Assembly: GCA_900548465.1 (NCBI GenBank)
Contig: URKY01000008.1
Span: forward strand, 7,707 to 71,706
Source: an uncultured Eubacterium sp.
Lineage (GTDB): Bacteria > Bacillota > Clostridia > Lachnospirales > Lachnospiraceae
Direction of reading: 5' to 3'
Length of the DNA: 64,000 bases
The position numbers and the translations under genes were made by a program. The notes below the pieces were generated by a model, which did no database searches, was not told the origin of the DNA, and saw only the letters and a program-made list of their open reading frames with translations. Below are positions 10,553 to 19,844 of the stretch, piece after piece (position 1 is the stretch's first letter; every line of letters starts with the position of its first letter).

Positions 10553-10903
10553 ATGTCAGATAATAAAAAAGCCACAGACGATTTATTAAAGGCAATGGAA
10601 AATTTCATTACAACAAAGTCAGTAGTAGGAGAACCGGTTGTAATTGGTGATACTATAGTTCTCCCAATGGCAGATGTTTCCTTCGGAATGGGAATTGGAA
10701 CCTTTTCTAAGGGGGATAAGGGTACAGGTGGTGTAGGCGGAAAAATTACACCAAGCGCAGTACTGGTTATAAAGAACGGTTCGTCAAAACTGATTAGCGT
10801 AAAAGATCAGGATGGTTTGTCAAAAATAATTGACATGGTACCCGACATTGTAAATAAATTTACTAAAAAAGAACAGGAAGATTTTGACAACTTAGATGAA
10901 TAG
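10553..10903 (+). CDS. ytfJ: GerW/YtfJ family sporulation protein
   Basis: The protein has 116 residues behind an AAGGAGG site. Family features are clear: VVGEPVVIGDTIVLPMADVSFGMG near the N-terminus, a Gly-rich GDKGTGGVGGK and a C-terminal domain with ITPSAVLVI. YtfJ/GerW proteins are small forespore proteins of uncertain biochemistry, linked to germination. It follows the DUF2953 gene by 14 bp, the arrangement known from Bacillus. Confidence 0.9.
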   Translation: MSDNKKATDDLLKAMENFITTKSVVGEPVVIGDTIVLPMADVSFGMGIGTFSKGDKGTGGVGGKITPSAVLVIKNGSSKLISVKDQDGLSKIIDMVPDIVNKFTKKEQEDFDNLDE

Positions 10904-10966
10904 TGTGCAAAATAGCCATGCCGGTGCATATAATATATTAAACTATAATGATAAAGTGGGAATAGT

Positions 10967-11107
10967 ATGCATAAGTTGTGTGGGTTTGCCATGTTTTGGT
11001 TTGCAGTGGGAATGATTTTATCAATGCTTATTGAAAGTACTTTTTTTACTGTATGTATAATTATTTTATGCCTTATAATAGGTTTCAACCTGTTTTGCAA
11101 AACGTGA
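10967..11107 (+). CDS. Small hydrophobic membrane peptide, 46 aa
   Basis: A short frame lies between ytfJ and metF. It encodes Met-His-Lys, then an almost continuous hydrophobic run rich in Phe, Met, Ile and Cys, ending NLFCKT. One or two membrane passes are possible. A weak ribosome site (GTGGGA) lies 6 nt upstream of the ATG. The hydrophobic composition over the full length and the good position after ytfJ support a real gene, but it is short and the family was not recognised. Confidence 0.5.
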   Translation: MHKLCGFAMFWFAVGMILSMLIESTFFTVCIIILCLIIGFNLFCKT

Positions 11108-11162
11108 CAAAATTAACCGCAAAAAACTATAAGATGAATAATAGAAAGGAACGTGTGCATTT

Positions 11163-11213
11163 ATGTACATGTGTCATTTGTTGTTAGATATAAATGACGG
11201 TTTACTAATATGA
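11163..11213 (+). CDS. 16-residue leader peptide overlapping the metF start
   Basis: ATG 11163 has a good ribosome site (AAAGGA) and opens a 16-codon frame, MYMCHLLLDINDGLLI. Its TGA stop (11211-11213) overlaps the metF ATG (11210-11212) in the form ATGA. metF has no ribosome site of its own, so this peptide probably delivers ribosomes to metF by termination-reinitiation. The peptide has two Met codons among the first three, which could make it sensitive to methionine supply; that part is speculative. Confidence 0.45.
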   Translation: MYMCHLLLDINDGLLI

Positions 11214-12079
11214 ATATAGCAGACATTTTTAAGAAAAAAACAGTATTTTCTTTTGAGGTATTTCCACCAAAAAAAGAAAGCGGTGTTGAGACAATTTATA
11301 AAACATTAGAAGAATTAAAAGATCTAAATCCTGATTTTATAAGTGTCACTTATGGTGCAGGGGGAGTTGGCGTTGCAAATGCAACAACAATCGACTTATG
11401 TTCCATGATTAAAAACAAATACGGAGTGGAAACAATAGCTCATTTATCATGCCTTTATAACACTGAAGAAAGTATAGATAGAATTCTAAATCAGTTAAAG
11501 GAGAATGGCATTGAAAATATTCTGGCTCTGCGTGGAGACGTAAATCCCGATTTTGAAGTAAAAAATGATTTTAAATATGCTTCTGACTTAACAGAGTATA
11601 TTATGTCTAAAAATATGGGATTTAACGTATCAGGGGCATGTTATCCGGAAGTTCATCAGGAAGCGGAAAACATGATTGCTGATATACAAAACCTTAAGAA
11701 AAAGGTAGATGCAGGGGCAGATCATTTGATTTCACAGCTGTTTTTTGACAATAATGCATTTTATGACTTTATAGAGAAAGTAAGAATTGCAGGAATAAAT
11801 GTTCCGGTAGAAGCTGGAATTATGCCTGTAACAAACAAAAAACAGATTGAGAGAATGGTATCAATGTGTGGTGCCAGCATTCCTGCAAAATTATCAAAGC
11901 TATTACAAAAGTTTGGCGATGACCATATAGCAATGAGAGACGCAGGTATTTCCTATGCTGTTGATCAGATTATAGATTTGGTTGCTAACGGAGTAGATGG
12001 AGTACATATTTATACAATGAATGATCCATATGTTGCTAAGAGAATAAGTGACAGTGTTGCTAATATAATAAAAAAATAA
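11210..12079 (+). CDS. metF: 5,10-methylenetetrahydrofolate reductase
   Basis: The protein has 289 residues, the usual length for bacterial MetF. It makes 5-methyl-THF for methionine synthesis. Motifs seen: FSFEVFPPKKE at the N-terminus, ISVTYGAGG, LALRGD, FNVSGACYPEVHQEA and LISQLFFDN, all typical of this TIM-barrel flavoprotein. The start is fixed by the family N-terminus and because all longer in-frame starts are stopped at 11195. The gene lacks its own ribosome site and overlaps a leader frame by 4 nt. It heads a block with the MetH activation domain and metH. Confidence 0.95.
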   Translation: MNIADIFKKKTVFSFEVFPPKKESGVETIYKTLEELKDLNPDFISVTYGAGGVGVANATTIDLCSMIKNKYGVETIAHLSCLYNTEESIDRILNQLKENGIENILALRGDVNPDFEVKNDFKYASDLTEYIMSKNMGFNVSGACYPEVHQEAENMIADIQNLKKKVDAGADHLISQLFFDNNAFYDFIEKVRIAGINVPVEAGIMPVTNKKQIERMVSMCGASIPAKLSKLLQKFGDDHIAMRDAGISYAVDQIIDLVANGVDGVHIYTMNDPYVAKRISDSVANIIKK

Positions 12080-12111
12080 TTTAAAATACTATCATAGGAA
12101 GCATTAGACGA

Positions 12112-12792
12112 ATGAGTGATTATGAGAGAAAAGTAGTAATTGAAAAATTAAATTATGATGAAGCTCTTAGGTATCTGGGGTATGGAAAAAGTACCCCCGA
12201 TGAGAAAACAGAAGAGCTTCTTTTGTCCTGTGGCGAAGAACTAAAGAAAGTAGTAGATGGAAAATTTATTTATAAAGTTTTTGACTTGGTTAATGGACAA
12301 CCTGAAGGGATTAACTTTGAATTACATGGAGAATCTGTTGCGCAGCATTTAAAAAACTGTAATAAGGTTATATTTTTGTGTGCAACATTGTCCGCAGGTG
12401 TAGATCTGCTTATTAGGAAAAAACAGATAACATCCATGACGGAGGCTATGATAATGGACAGCCTTGCTTCAGCCGTGATAGAACAGGTCTGTGACAGGGC
12501 AGAAGAAATAATGCTGGCAGATTTTAAGGAATACCAGCACACATGGCGCTATGGACTGGGCTATGGAGATTTTCCAATAACTGACCAGAAGAATTTTTTG
12601 GAAATCCTTGATGCCCCTAAAAGAATTGGCGTGTGTGTAAATAACAGCATGATGCTAACCCCTTCGAAATCGGTAACCTGTGTTATTGGTCTTGGATATG
12701 ATTTGGCAGTTTCAAGCAGAAAAAGTTGTGATACATGTAATTTAAGAGAAACATGCAGGTTTAGAAAAGAAGGAAAAAGCTGTTCATCATAG
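12112..12792 (+). CDS. Stand-alone MetH activation-domain protein
   Basis: The protein has 226 residues and corresponds to the C-terminal AdoMet-binding reactivation domain of cobalamin-dependent methionine synthase, which rescues oxidised cob(II)alamin. Features include VFLCATLSAGVDLLI-like core strands, WRYGLGYGDFPI and a Cys-rich end (CDTCNLRETCRF). metH begins 20 bp downstream and lacks this domain, so the two polypeptides are expected to work together. The last cysteines (CxxC...C pattern) might bind a metal; this is inference. Confidence 0.85.
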   Translation: MSDYERKVVIEKLNYDEALRYLGYGKSTPDEKTEELLLSCGEELKKVVDGKFIYKVFDLVNGQPEGINFELHGESVAQHLKNCNKVIFLCATLSAGVDLLIRKKQITSMTEAMIMDSLASAVIEQVCDRAEEIMLADFKEYQHTWRYGLGYGDFPITDQKNFLEILDAPKRIGVCVNNSMMLTPSKSVTCVIGLGYDLAVSSRKSCDTCNLRETCRFRKEGKSCSS

Positions 12793-12812
12793 TTTTTTTA
12801 TAGGAGTTTACC

Positions 12813-15236
12813 ATGAAGAAAAATATATTTGACAATAATTACGTAATATTAGATGGAGCAATGGGAACAATGCTTCAAAAAAAAGGAATGGAAGTAGGAA
12901 CAATTCCTGAAACATTGAATATAACAAAACCGGAATGGATAATTGATATACATAAGCAATATGTAGAGGCTGGGGCAAATATAGTTTATGCCAATACATT
13001 TGGCGCTAACCGTTACAAGATGGAAAGCAGCGGATATTCAGTTCAGGAACTTATTGGTGCGGCAATTAAGAACGCAAAAGAAGCAGCAAAGGGTACGGAT
13101 GCGTTAGTAGCCTTTGACATGGGTCCCATAGGACAACTTTTGGAACCAACGGGAAGTCTTAGTTTTGAAGAGGCTTATGATATTTTTAAAGAAGAGGTTA
13201 TTGCCGCAAAAGGTGCAGATGTAATTGTGATAGAAACAATGACTGATTTGATGGAAATCAAGGCAGCTGTATTGGCAGCAAAGGAAAACAGCGATGTACC
13301 TGTTCTTGCAACAATGACTTTTGAAAAAAATAAGAGAACATTTACCGGCTGTATGGTTTCGTCAATGTGTCTTACATTACAGGGTCTTGGAGTAGATGCA
13401 CTTGGAGTAAACTGTTCTCTTGGACCAAATGATTTGATACCTATTGTGGAAGAAATCTCAAAGTGGACAACAATTCCTATTGTTGTAAAAGCAAATGCAG
13501 GCTTACCTGATCCCGTTACAAATACATACAATGTAAGCGCAAAAGAATTTGCAGATACATGTAGAAAAATGCTTAATTTTGGTGCAAAAGTTATTGGGGG
13601 ATGTTGCGGAACCACACCTGAATATATTAGAGAAGTAAAAGCAATGCTTGAAGAAGCGTGGAATAACGGAGAATTTAAGAAACAAAAAGTTGAGGGAAAA
13701 CTTGCCATTGCTTCAGCACTTAAAACGGTAGTTATTGATCAGCCAAGAATTATCGGGGAAAGAATTAATCCTACAGGTAAGAAAAGATTTAAACAGGCCC
13801 TAAGAGAAAACGACATGGATTATATTCTGGGTCAGGCTATAGAACAGGTGGAAGGTGGAGCCGACATATTAGATGTAAACGTAGGTTCACCGGACATAGA
13901 TGAAAAGGAAATGATGATTAGAACAATCAAGGCGTTACAGGGAGTAGTGGATGTTCCTTTGCAGATTGATTCTACAAAACCTGAAGTAATAGAAGCAGCT
14001 CTTCGTGTATATAACGGAAAACCGATTGTTAATTCGGTAAACGGTGAAGATAAGGTTCTTGATACAATTTTGCCTGTTGTTGCAAAATATGGCGCAGCTG
14101 TCATTGGATTGGCATTAGATGAAAATGGAATACCGGATACGGCTGAAGGAAGAGTGGAAATCGCAAAGAAAATTATGAATAAGGCAATGTCCTATGGCAT
14201 ACCAAAAGAAGATATAATTATTGACTGTTTAACACTTACGGTTTCAGCTGAACAAAAAGCTGCAGGGGAAACACTGAAGGCTCTTAATATTGTAAAAAAT
14301 GAGCTGGGGTTAAGAACAGTTCTCGGTGTTTCAAATATTTCCTTTGGACTTCCAAACAGGGAAATAGTTAATAAGACATTTCTTACAATGGCTTTACATA
14401 GTGGACTTGATTTACCTATTATAAATCCAAATGTTCCGTCTATGGTATGGGCTGTAAAAACATATAAAGTTCTGGCAAATATTGATAAAAACTCAATGGA
14501 ATTTATTGAATATTCAAGTAACAACGAGCCGGAAGTGACGGTTACGAAAAAAACTGCTACGGAAAATACCGGAAATTCAGCAAATGTAAGTCTTGGGTCA
14601 CCTAAGGCAGATGCAATTCTTCATGCAATGGAAACCGGAATGAAGGCTGATGGAAGAAAGCTGACAAAAGAACTTCTTGAAAATGTTCAGGCTATGGAGA
14701 TTATAAACGAGATTCTCATACCGGCTCTGGATATAATAGGAGATAAATTTGAAAAAGGAAAAATATTTTTACCACAGCTTATTTTAGCTGCAGATGTTGC
14801 AAAGGAATGTTTCGATGAAATCAAGACTTATCTTGCAAATAACGGTGAAAAGTCAGAGTCAAAGGGAAAGATAGTTATTGCCACAGTAAAGGGTGATATT
14901 CATGATATTGGCAAGAACATTGTTAAGGTTATTCTGGAAAACTACGGATTTGATGTTATTGATCTTGGAAGAGATGTAGATCCAATGCTGATTGTTAATA
15001 CAACAAAAGAGCAAAATGTCCATCTTGTTGGATTGTCAGCATTAATGACAACTACTCTTGGTGCAATGGAGGATACTATAAATCTTTTACATGAAAACAA
15101 TGTGGATTGTAAGATTATGGTAGGGGGAGCAGTACTGACTAAAGATTATGCAATGCAAATCGGGGCAGATTATTATGCTAAGGATGCAAAAATGAGTGCA
15201 GATATAGCAAAAGAAGTGCTTGCAATTTATGAATAA
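12813..15236 (+). CDS. metH: Cobalamin-dependent methionine synthase, without activation domain
   Basis: The protein has 807 residues, against about 1200 for the full enzyme, because the reactivation domain is encoded separately at 12112. Domain order: homocysteine-binding barrel (about 1-290, with zinc ligands in NCSLGP and GGCCGTTP), pterin-binding barrel (about 310-580, RINPTGKKRFK), then the cobalamin cap and B12 fold (about 600-807) with the base-off motif DIHDIGKN. It methylates homocysteine using 5-methyl-THF made by MetF. The start is behind TAGGAG. Confidence 0.95.
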   Translation: MKKNIFDNNYVILDGAMGTMLQKKGMEVGTIPETLNITKPEWIIDIHKQYVEAGANIVYANTFGANRYKMESSGYSVQELIGAAIKNAKEAAKGTDALVAFDMGPIGQLLEPTGSLSFEEAYDIFKEEVIAAKGADVIVIETMTDLMEIKAAVLAAKENSDVPVLATMTFEKNKRTFTGCMVSSMCLTLQGLGVDALGVNCSLGPNDLIPIVEEISKWTTIPIVVKANAGLPDPVTNTYNVSAKEFADTCRKMLNFGAKVIGGCCGTTPEYIREVKAMLEEAWNNGEFKKQKVEGKLAIASALKTVVIDQPRIIGERINPTGKKRFKQALRENDMDYILGQAIEQVEGGADILDVNVGSPDIDEKEMMIRTIKALQGVVDVPLQIDSTKPEVIEAALRVYNGKPIVNSVNGEDKVLDTILPVVAKYGAAVIGLALDENGIPDTAEGRVEIAKKIMNKAMSYGIPKEDIIIDCLTLTVSAEQKAAGETLKALNIVKNELGLRTVLGVSNISFGLPNREIVNKTFLTMALHSGLDLPIINPNVPSMVWAVKTYKVLANIDKNSMEFIEYSSNNEPEVTVTKKTATENTGNSANVSLGSPKADAILHAMETGMKADGRKLTKELLENVQAMEIINEILIPALDIIGDKFEKGKIFLPQLILAADVAKECFDEIKTYLANNGEKSESKGKIVIATVKGDIHDIGKNIVKVILENYGFDVIDLGRDVDPMLIVNTTKEQNVHLVGLSALMTTTLGAMEDTINLLHENNVDCKIMVGGAVLTKDYAMQIGADYYAKDAKMSADIAKEVLAIYE

Positions 15237-15261
15237 CTGTGTTAGAATAGCGTTCGTGTCG

Positions 15262-15288
15262 GGTCAAAGGGAAAGTTAGAGTTTGACC
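15262..15288 (+). other. Short inverted repeat between metH and rpmB
   Basis: GGTCAAA (15262-15268) and TTTGACC (15282-15288) can pair around a 13-nt loop. There is no T-run after it, so it is a weak terminator candidate at best. It could be a processing site or leader structure for rpmB. Confidence 0.3.
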
Positions 15289-15313
15289 TAATTTATACAA
15301 GGGAGGTGCTATT

Positions 15314-15499
15314 ATGGCTAAATGTAGTATTTGCGGTAAGGGTGCTCATTTTGGAAACGCAGTGAGTCATTCACATAGAAAATCAAACAAAATGTGGAAG
15401 TCAAACGTAAAGTCTGTCAAAGTTAAAACTGAAGGCGGAGCAAAGAAAATGTACGTTTGTACATCATGTTTAAAATCAGGAAAAGTAGAGAGAGCATAG
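15314..15499 (+). CDS. rpmB: 50S ribosomal protein L28
   Basis: The protein has 61 residues, full length for L28. The N-terminus AKCSICGKGAHFGNAVSHSH is the family pattern and carries the first CxxC pair; a second pair (CTSC) near residue 50 suits the zinc-binding form. A strong GGGAGGTG site precedes the ATG. A terminator follows. The next genes (Asp23-like, FakA-like) are the usual neighbours of rpmB in Firmicutes. Confidence 0.97.
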   Translation: MAKCSICGKGAHFGNAVSHSHRKSNKMWKSNVKSVKVKTEGGAKKMYVCTSCLKSGKVERA

Positions 15500-15524
15500 C
15501 ATTTATTTTAGTTATGCATAAATA

Positions 15525-15573
15525 GAAAAAGAGCGTGAAACAAAAGGAAATCTTTTGAGACATGCTCTTTTTC
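15525..15573 (+). terminator. Rho-independent terminator after rpmB
   Basis: A 13-bp stem pairs GAAAAAGAGCGTG with CATGCTCTTTTTC (one G-U), with a smaller inner AAAAG/CTTTT stem. The A-rich left and T-rich right arms suit termination in both directions. Confidence 0.8.
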
Positions 15574-15601
15574 TGCATAAAGAAATAGGTGAGTATTCCT
15601 A

Positions 15602-15630
15602 TTGTGTTTTTCTCTTAAAAAGGGTATAAT
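15602..15630 (+). promoter_or_regulatory. Predicted promoter of the Asp23/FakA operon
   Basis: TTGTGT at 15602-15607 and a perfect TATAAT at 15625-15630 are separated by 17 bp. It lies after the rpmB terminator and about 55 bp upstream of the 15685 ATG. Confidence 0.65.
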
Positions 15631-15684
15631 ACACCTAACTATGTAAACTTAAATATAAACAAACTCACAGAAGGAGGGAGATAT

Positions 15685-16044
15685 ATGAAAGGTAAAATGA
15701 ATACCGATATGGGACAGATATTAATTAGCCCTGAAGTAATAGCTAAATATGCAGGCGAAACAGCTTATGAATGTTTCGGAATTGTAGGTATGGCTATGGT
15801 AAGCATGAAAGACGGACTTGTCAGACTTTTAAAGAAAGACAGTTCTACTAAGGGAATTAATGTTGTTATAGATGAAAATAATGAAATATTAATTGATTTT
15901 CATATTATAGTTGCTTATGGTGTTAACATTGCCACAATAGCAGATAATATCATTTCAAGTGTAAAATACAAAATAGAAGAATTCACTGGAATGACAGTAA
16001 AAAAAGTTAATATATATGTGGAAGGTGTAAGAACAATAGATTAA
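15685..16044 (+). CDS. Asp23/Gls24 family envelope stress protein
   Basis: The protein has 119 residues behind a GGAGGG site. It shows the YloU/Asp23 pattern: ISPEVIAKYAGETAYECFGIVGMA near the N-terminus and a C-terminal ECDF-like domain ending KKVNIYVEGVR. These small cytoplasmic proteins are associated with the membrane or with fatty-acid metabolism. It is followed 27 bp later by the FakA/YloV-like gene, the order found in Bacillus (yloU-yloV). Confidence 0.9.
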   Translation: MKGKMNTDMGQILISPEVIAKYAGETAYECFGIVGMAMVSMKDGLVRLLKKDSSTKGINVVIDENNEILIDFHIIVAYGVNIATIADNIISSVKYKIEEFTGMTVKKVNIYVEGVRTID

Positions 16045-16071
16045 TTGTCTTACCCCCAGGAGGATAAAGTT

Positions 16072-17748
16072 TTGGATATTAAAGTTATTGATGCACAGTT
16101 ATTGCAGAAAATGTTTATTGCAGGTGCAAAAAATCTTGAAGCAAAAAAAGAATGGATTAATGAATTAAATGTATTCCCGGTACCTGATGGTGATACCGGA
16201 ACTAACATGACTCTTACTATTATGTCTGCCGCAAAGGAAGTCGGTGGAATCACAGAACCTGATATGGAAAACATATCAAAGGCAATTTCTACAGGATCAC
16301 TTCGTGGTGCCAGAGGTAATTCAGGGGTTATTTTATCTCAGTTATTCAGAGGATTTACAAGAGAAATAAAGAAATATGACGAAATAAATGTTGAAGTTTT
16401 ATCAAAGGCATGTGTAAGAGCAGTTGAGACAGCTTATAAGGCAGTTATGAAGCCAAAAGAAGGAACAATCCTTACAGTTGCCAAAGGTATCGCTGATAAA
16501 ACATGTGAATTACTTGGTGAGAGTGAAGACCTTGAATATGTAATTGATGAAGTTATTAAGCATGGAGATTATGTATTAAGTCAGACACCTGAGATGTTGC
16601 CGGTATTAAAACAGGCAGGTGTTGTTGACTCAGGCGGTCAGGGACTTATGGTAGTGCTTAAGGGTGCCCAGGATGCTTTCTTAGGAAAAGAAGTAGATTA
16701 TACATTAGAAACAGTTGCACCGGCTGCTGGGGCAGTAACAGATGATTTGCCTATGGATGAGGCAGAAATCAAGTTCGGTTATTGTACAGAATTTATTATT
16801 AATTTAGATAAACCAATGTCTGAATCAGAAGAAAAATCATTTAAGGCGTTTTTGGAATCAATAGGTGATTCAATTGTTTTGGTAGCAGATGATGAAATTG
16901 TTAAAGTACATGTTCATACAAATCAGCCGGGTGAAGCATTTACAAGGGCATTAACATATGGTTCATTATCAAGAATGAAAATTGACAACATGCGTGAAGA
17001 ACATCACGAGAGATTGATTAAAAATGCCCAGAAGATGGCAGAACAGCAAAAGGCTGAAGAAGAACAGAAGGCTGCAAATGAACCAAAGAAAAAATATGGT
17101 TTTATAGCAGTATCTGTAGGAAATGGCTTGGATGAAATCTTTAAGGGACTTAATGTTGACTATATTATTTCAGGCGGTCAGACAATGAACCCAAGTACAG
17201 AGGACATTCTTAATGCAGTAGATAAGGTAAATGCTGAAACTATTTTCGTATTACCTAATAACAAGAATATAATTCTTGCTGCAAATCAGGCGGTAGACCT
17301 TGTAGAAGACAAGACACTTGCAGTTATTCCTTCGAAAACAATTCCTCAGGGAATTGCGGCTATGATAGGATTTGTTGATGATATGTCTGTAGAAGAAAAT
17401 AAAGAGGCTATGATTGACAGTATGTCATATGTTAAGACAGGGGAAGTAACATATGCAGTAAGGGACACCGTTATTGACGATAAAGAAATCAAAGAAGGCA
17501 ATATTATGGGTATCGGCGATGAAGGCATGTTGGCAGTTGGAGAAGAAGTTGCAGATACCACTGTTGAAATGATTAAGGAAATGCAGGATGAAGATTCAGA
17601 AATTGTCAGCATTTACTACGGCGAAGGCGTAACAAAAGACGATGCAGATGCGCTTGTTGAAAAAATTTCAGATGAATTACCTGATTTAGAAGTTGAAGTA
17701 TACGAAGGTGGTCAGCCGGTTTACTATTATATCGTGTCAGTAGAATAG
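16072..17748 (+). CDS. fakA: DAK2/DegV-type fatty acid kinase A-like protein (YloV)
   Basis: The protein has 558 residues from TTG 16072, chosen because AGGAGG lies 6 nt upstream; the frame itself is open from 16045. The N-terminal DhaL kinase domain has NVFPVPDGDTGTNM and GSLRGARGNSGVILSQ. The middle and C-terminal parts match the DegV-like half (ISGGQTMNPSTEDIL). FakA phosphorylates a fatty acid held by a FakB/DegV protein for phospholipid synthesis. No FakB gene is visible in this window. The TTG start would limit translation. Confidence 0.88.
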   Translation: MDIKVIDAQLLQKMFIAGAKNLEAKKEWINELNVFPVPDGDTGTNMTLTIMSAAKEVGGITEPDMENISKAISTGSLRGARGNSGVILSQLFRGFTREIKKYDEINVEVLSKACVRAVETAYKAVMKPKEGTILTVAKGIADKTCELLGESEDLEYVIDEVIKHGDYVLSQTPEMLPVLKQAGVVDSGGQGLMVVLKGAQDAFLGKEVDYTLETVAPAAGAVTDDLPMDEAEIKFGYCTEFIINLDKPMSESEEKSFKAFLESIGDSIVLVADDEIVKVHVHTNQPGEAFTRALTYGSLSRMKIDNMREEHHERLIKNAQKMAEQQKAEEEQKAANEPKKKYGFIAVSVGNGLDEIFKGLNVDYIISGGQTMNPSTEDILNAVDKVNAETIFVLPNNKNIILAANQAVDLVEDKTLAVIPSKTIPQGIAAMIGFVDDMSVEENKEAMIDSMSYVKTGEVTYAVRDTVIDDKEIKEGNIMGIGDEGMLAVGEEVADTTVEMIKEMQDEDSEIVSIYYGEGVTKDDADALVEKISDELPDLEVEVYEGGQPVYYYIVSVE

Positions 17749-17761
17749 ACGGAGGCAGAAT

Positions 17762-18268
17762 ATGGATGAAGTTTTTGTAGAACAGATTGTCAAAAGAAGA
17801 ATAAGCATTTCAGGAATTTTATTAAGAATGCTATTTATATTCCTGACATTAGCCGGATTAATGAGCATGATGATTTTGGGTATGTTGGGATTTACAATTG
17901 CAATTTTACTTGGATATGCGACTTATCTCGTATGGGCATATACAAGTGTTGAATATGAATATTCATTTTTGAATGGTGAGTTTTCTGTTGATAAAATAAT
18001 AGGACAGAGAAAAAGAAAATCTATTGCAAACTATGATATTAAAGAAGCTGAAATAGTAGCACCTTTAGTTTCGGATGCAGTTGTAAGAGCATCCGGCAAT
18101 GCAATAATAAAGGACTATTCTACAAGAACAAATAATAATGATGTATATGCCATGATAATAAACAATTCGAATGGAAAGCTCAAAGTAGTATTTGAGCCTA
18201 ACGAAAAGGTTTTAGAAGCTATGTATCATGTTCGTCCTGCCATTGTAAAGAAAGGTGAACAGCTTTAA
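17762..18268 (+). CDS. Small membrane protein of unknown function, 168 aa
   Basis: The gene begins 13 bp after the fakA-like gene behind GGAGG. Two adjacent hydrophobic helices (about residues 18-62) are followed by a soluble beta-rich part of about 100 residues with EYEYSFLNGEFSVDKIIGQRKRK. The shape resembles DUF6106-like proteins of Lachnospiraceae, from memory only. Function is unknown. A terminator follows. Confidence 0.7.
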   Translation: MDEVFVEQIVKRRISISGILLRMLFIFLTLAGLMSMMILGMLGFTIAILLGYATYLVWAYTSVEYEYSFLNGEFSVDKIIGQRKRKSIANYDIKEAEIVAPLVSDAVVRASGNAIIKDYSTRTNNNDVYAMIINNSNGKLKVVFEPNEKVLEAMYHVRPAIVKKGEQL

Positions 18269-18279
18269 ATTGAAAATAG

Positions 18280-18310
18280 GCGATATTGTCATTGACGGTG
18301 TCGCTTTTTT
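18280..18310 (+). terminator. Terminator of the Asp23/FakA operon
   Basis: GCGATA (18280-18285) pairs with TGTCGC (18299-18304), with one G-U pair, and is followed directly by six T. Confidence 0.65.
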
Positions 18311-18319
18311 ATGCTAGTA

Positions 18320-19832
<1,513 letters not shown>

Positions 19833-19844
19833 AGGAGAGAAGGC

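Noticed and set aside
13175-13708. Minus-strand 177-codon frame
   Set aside because: It is inside metH, opposite a well-conserved domain, and has no supporting motif.
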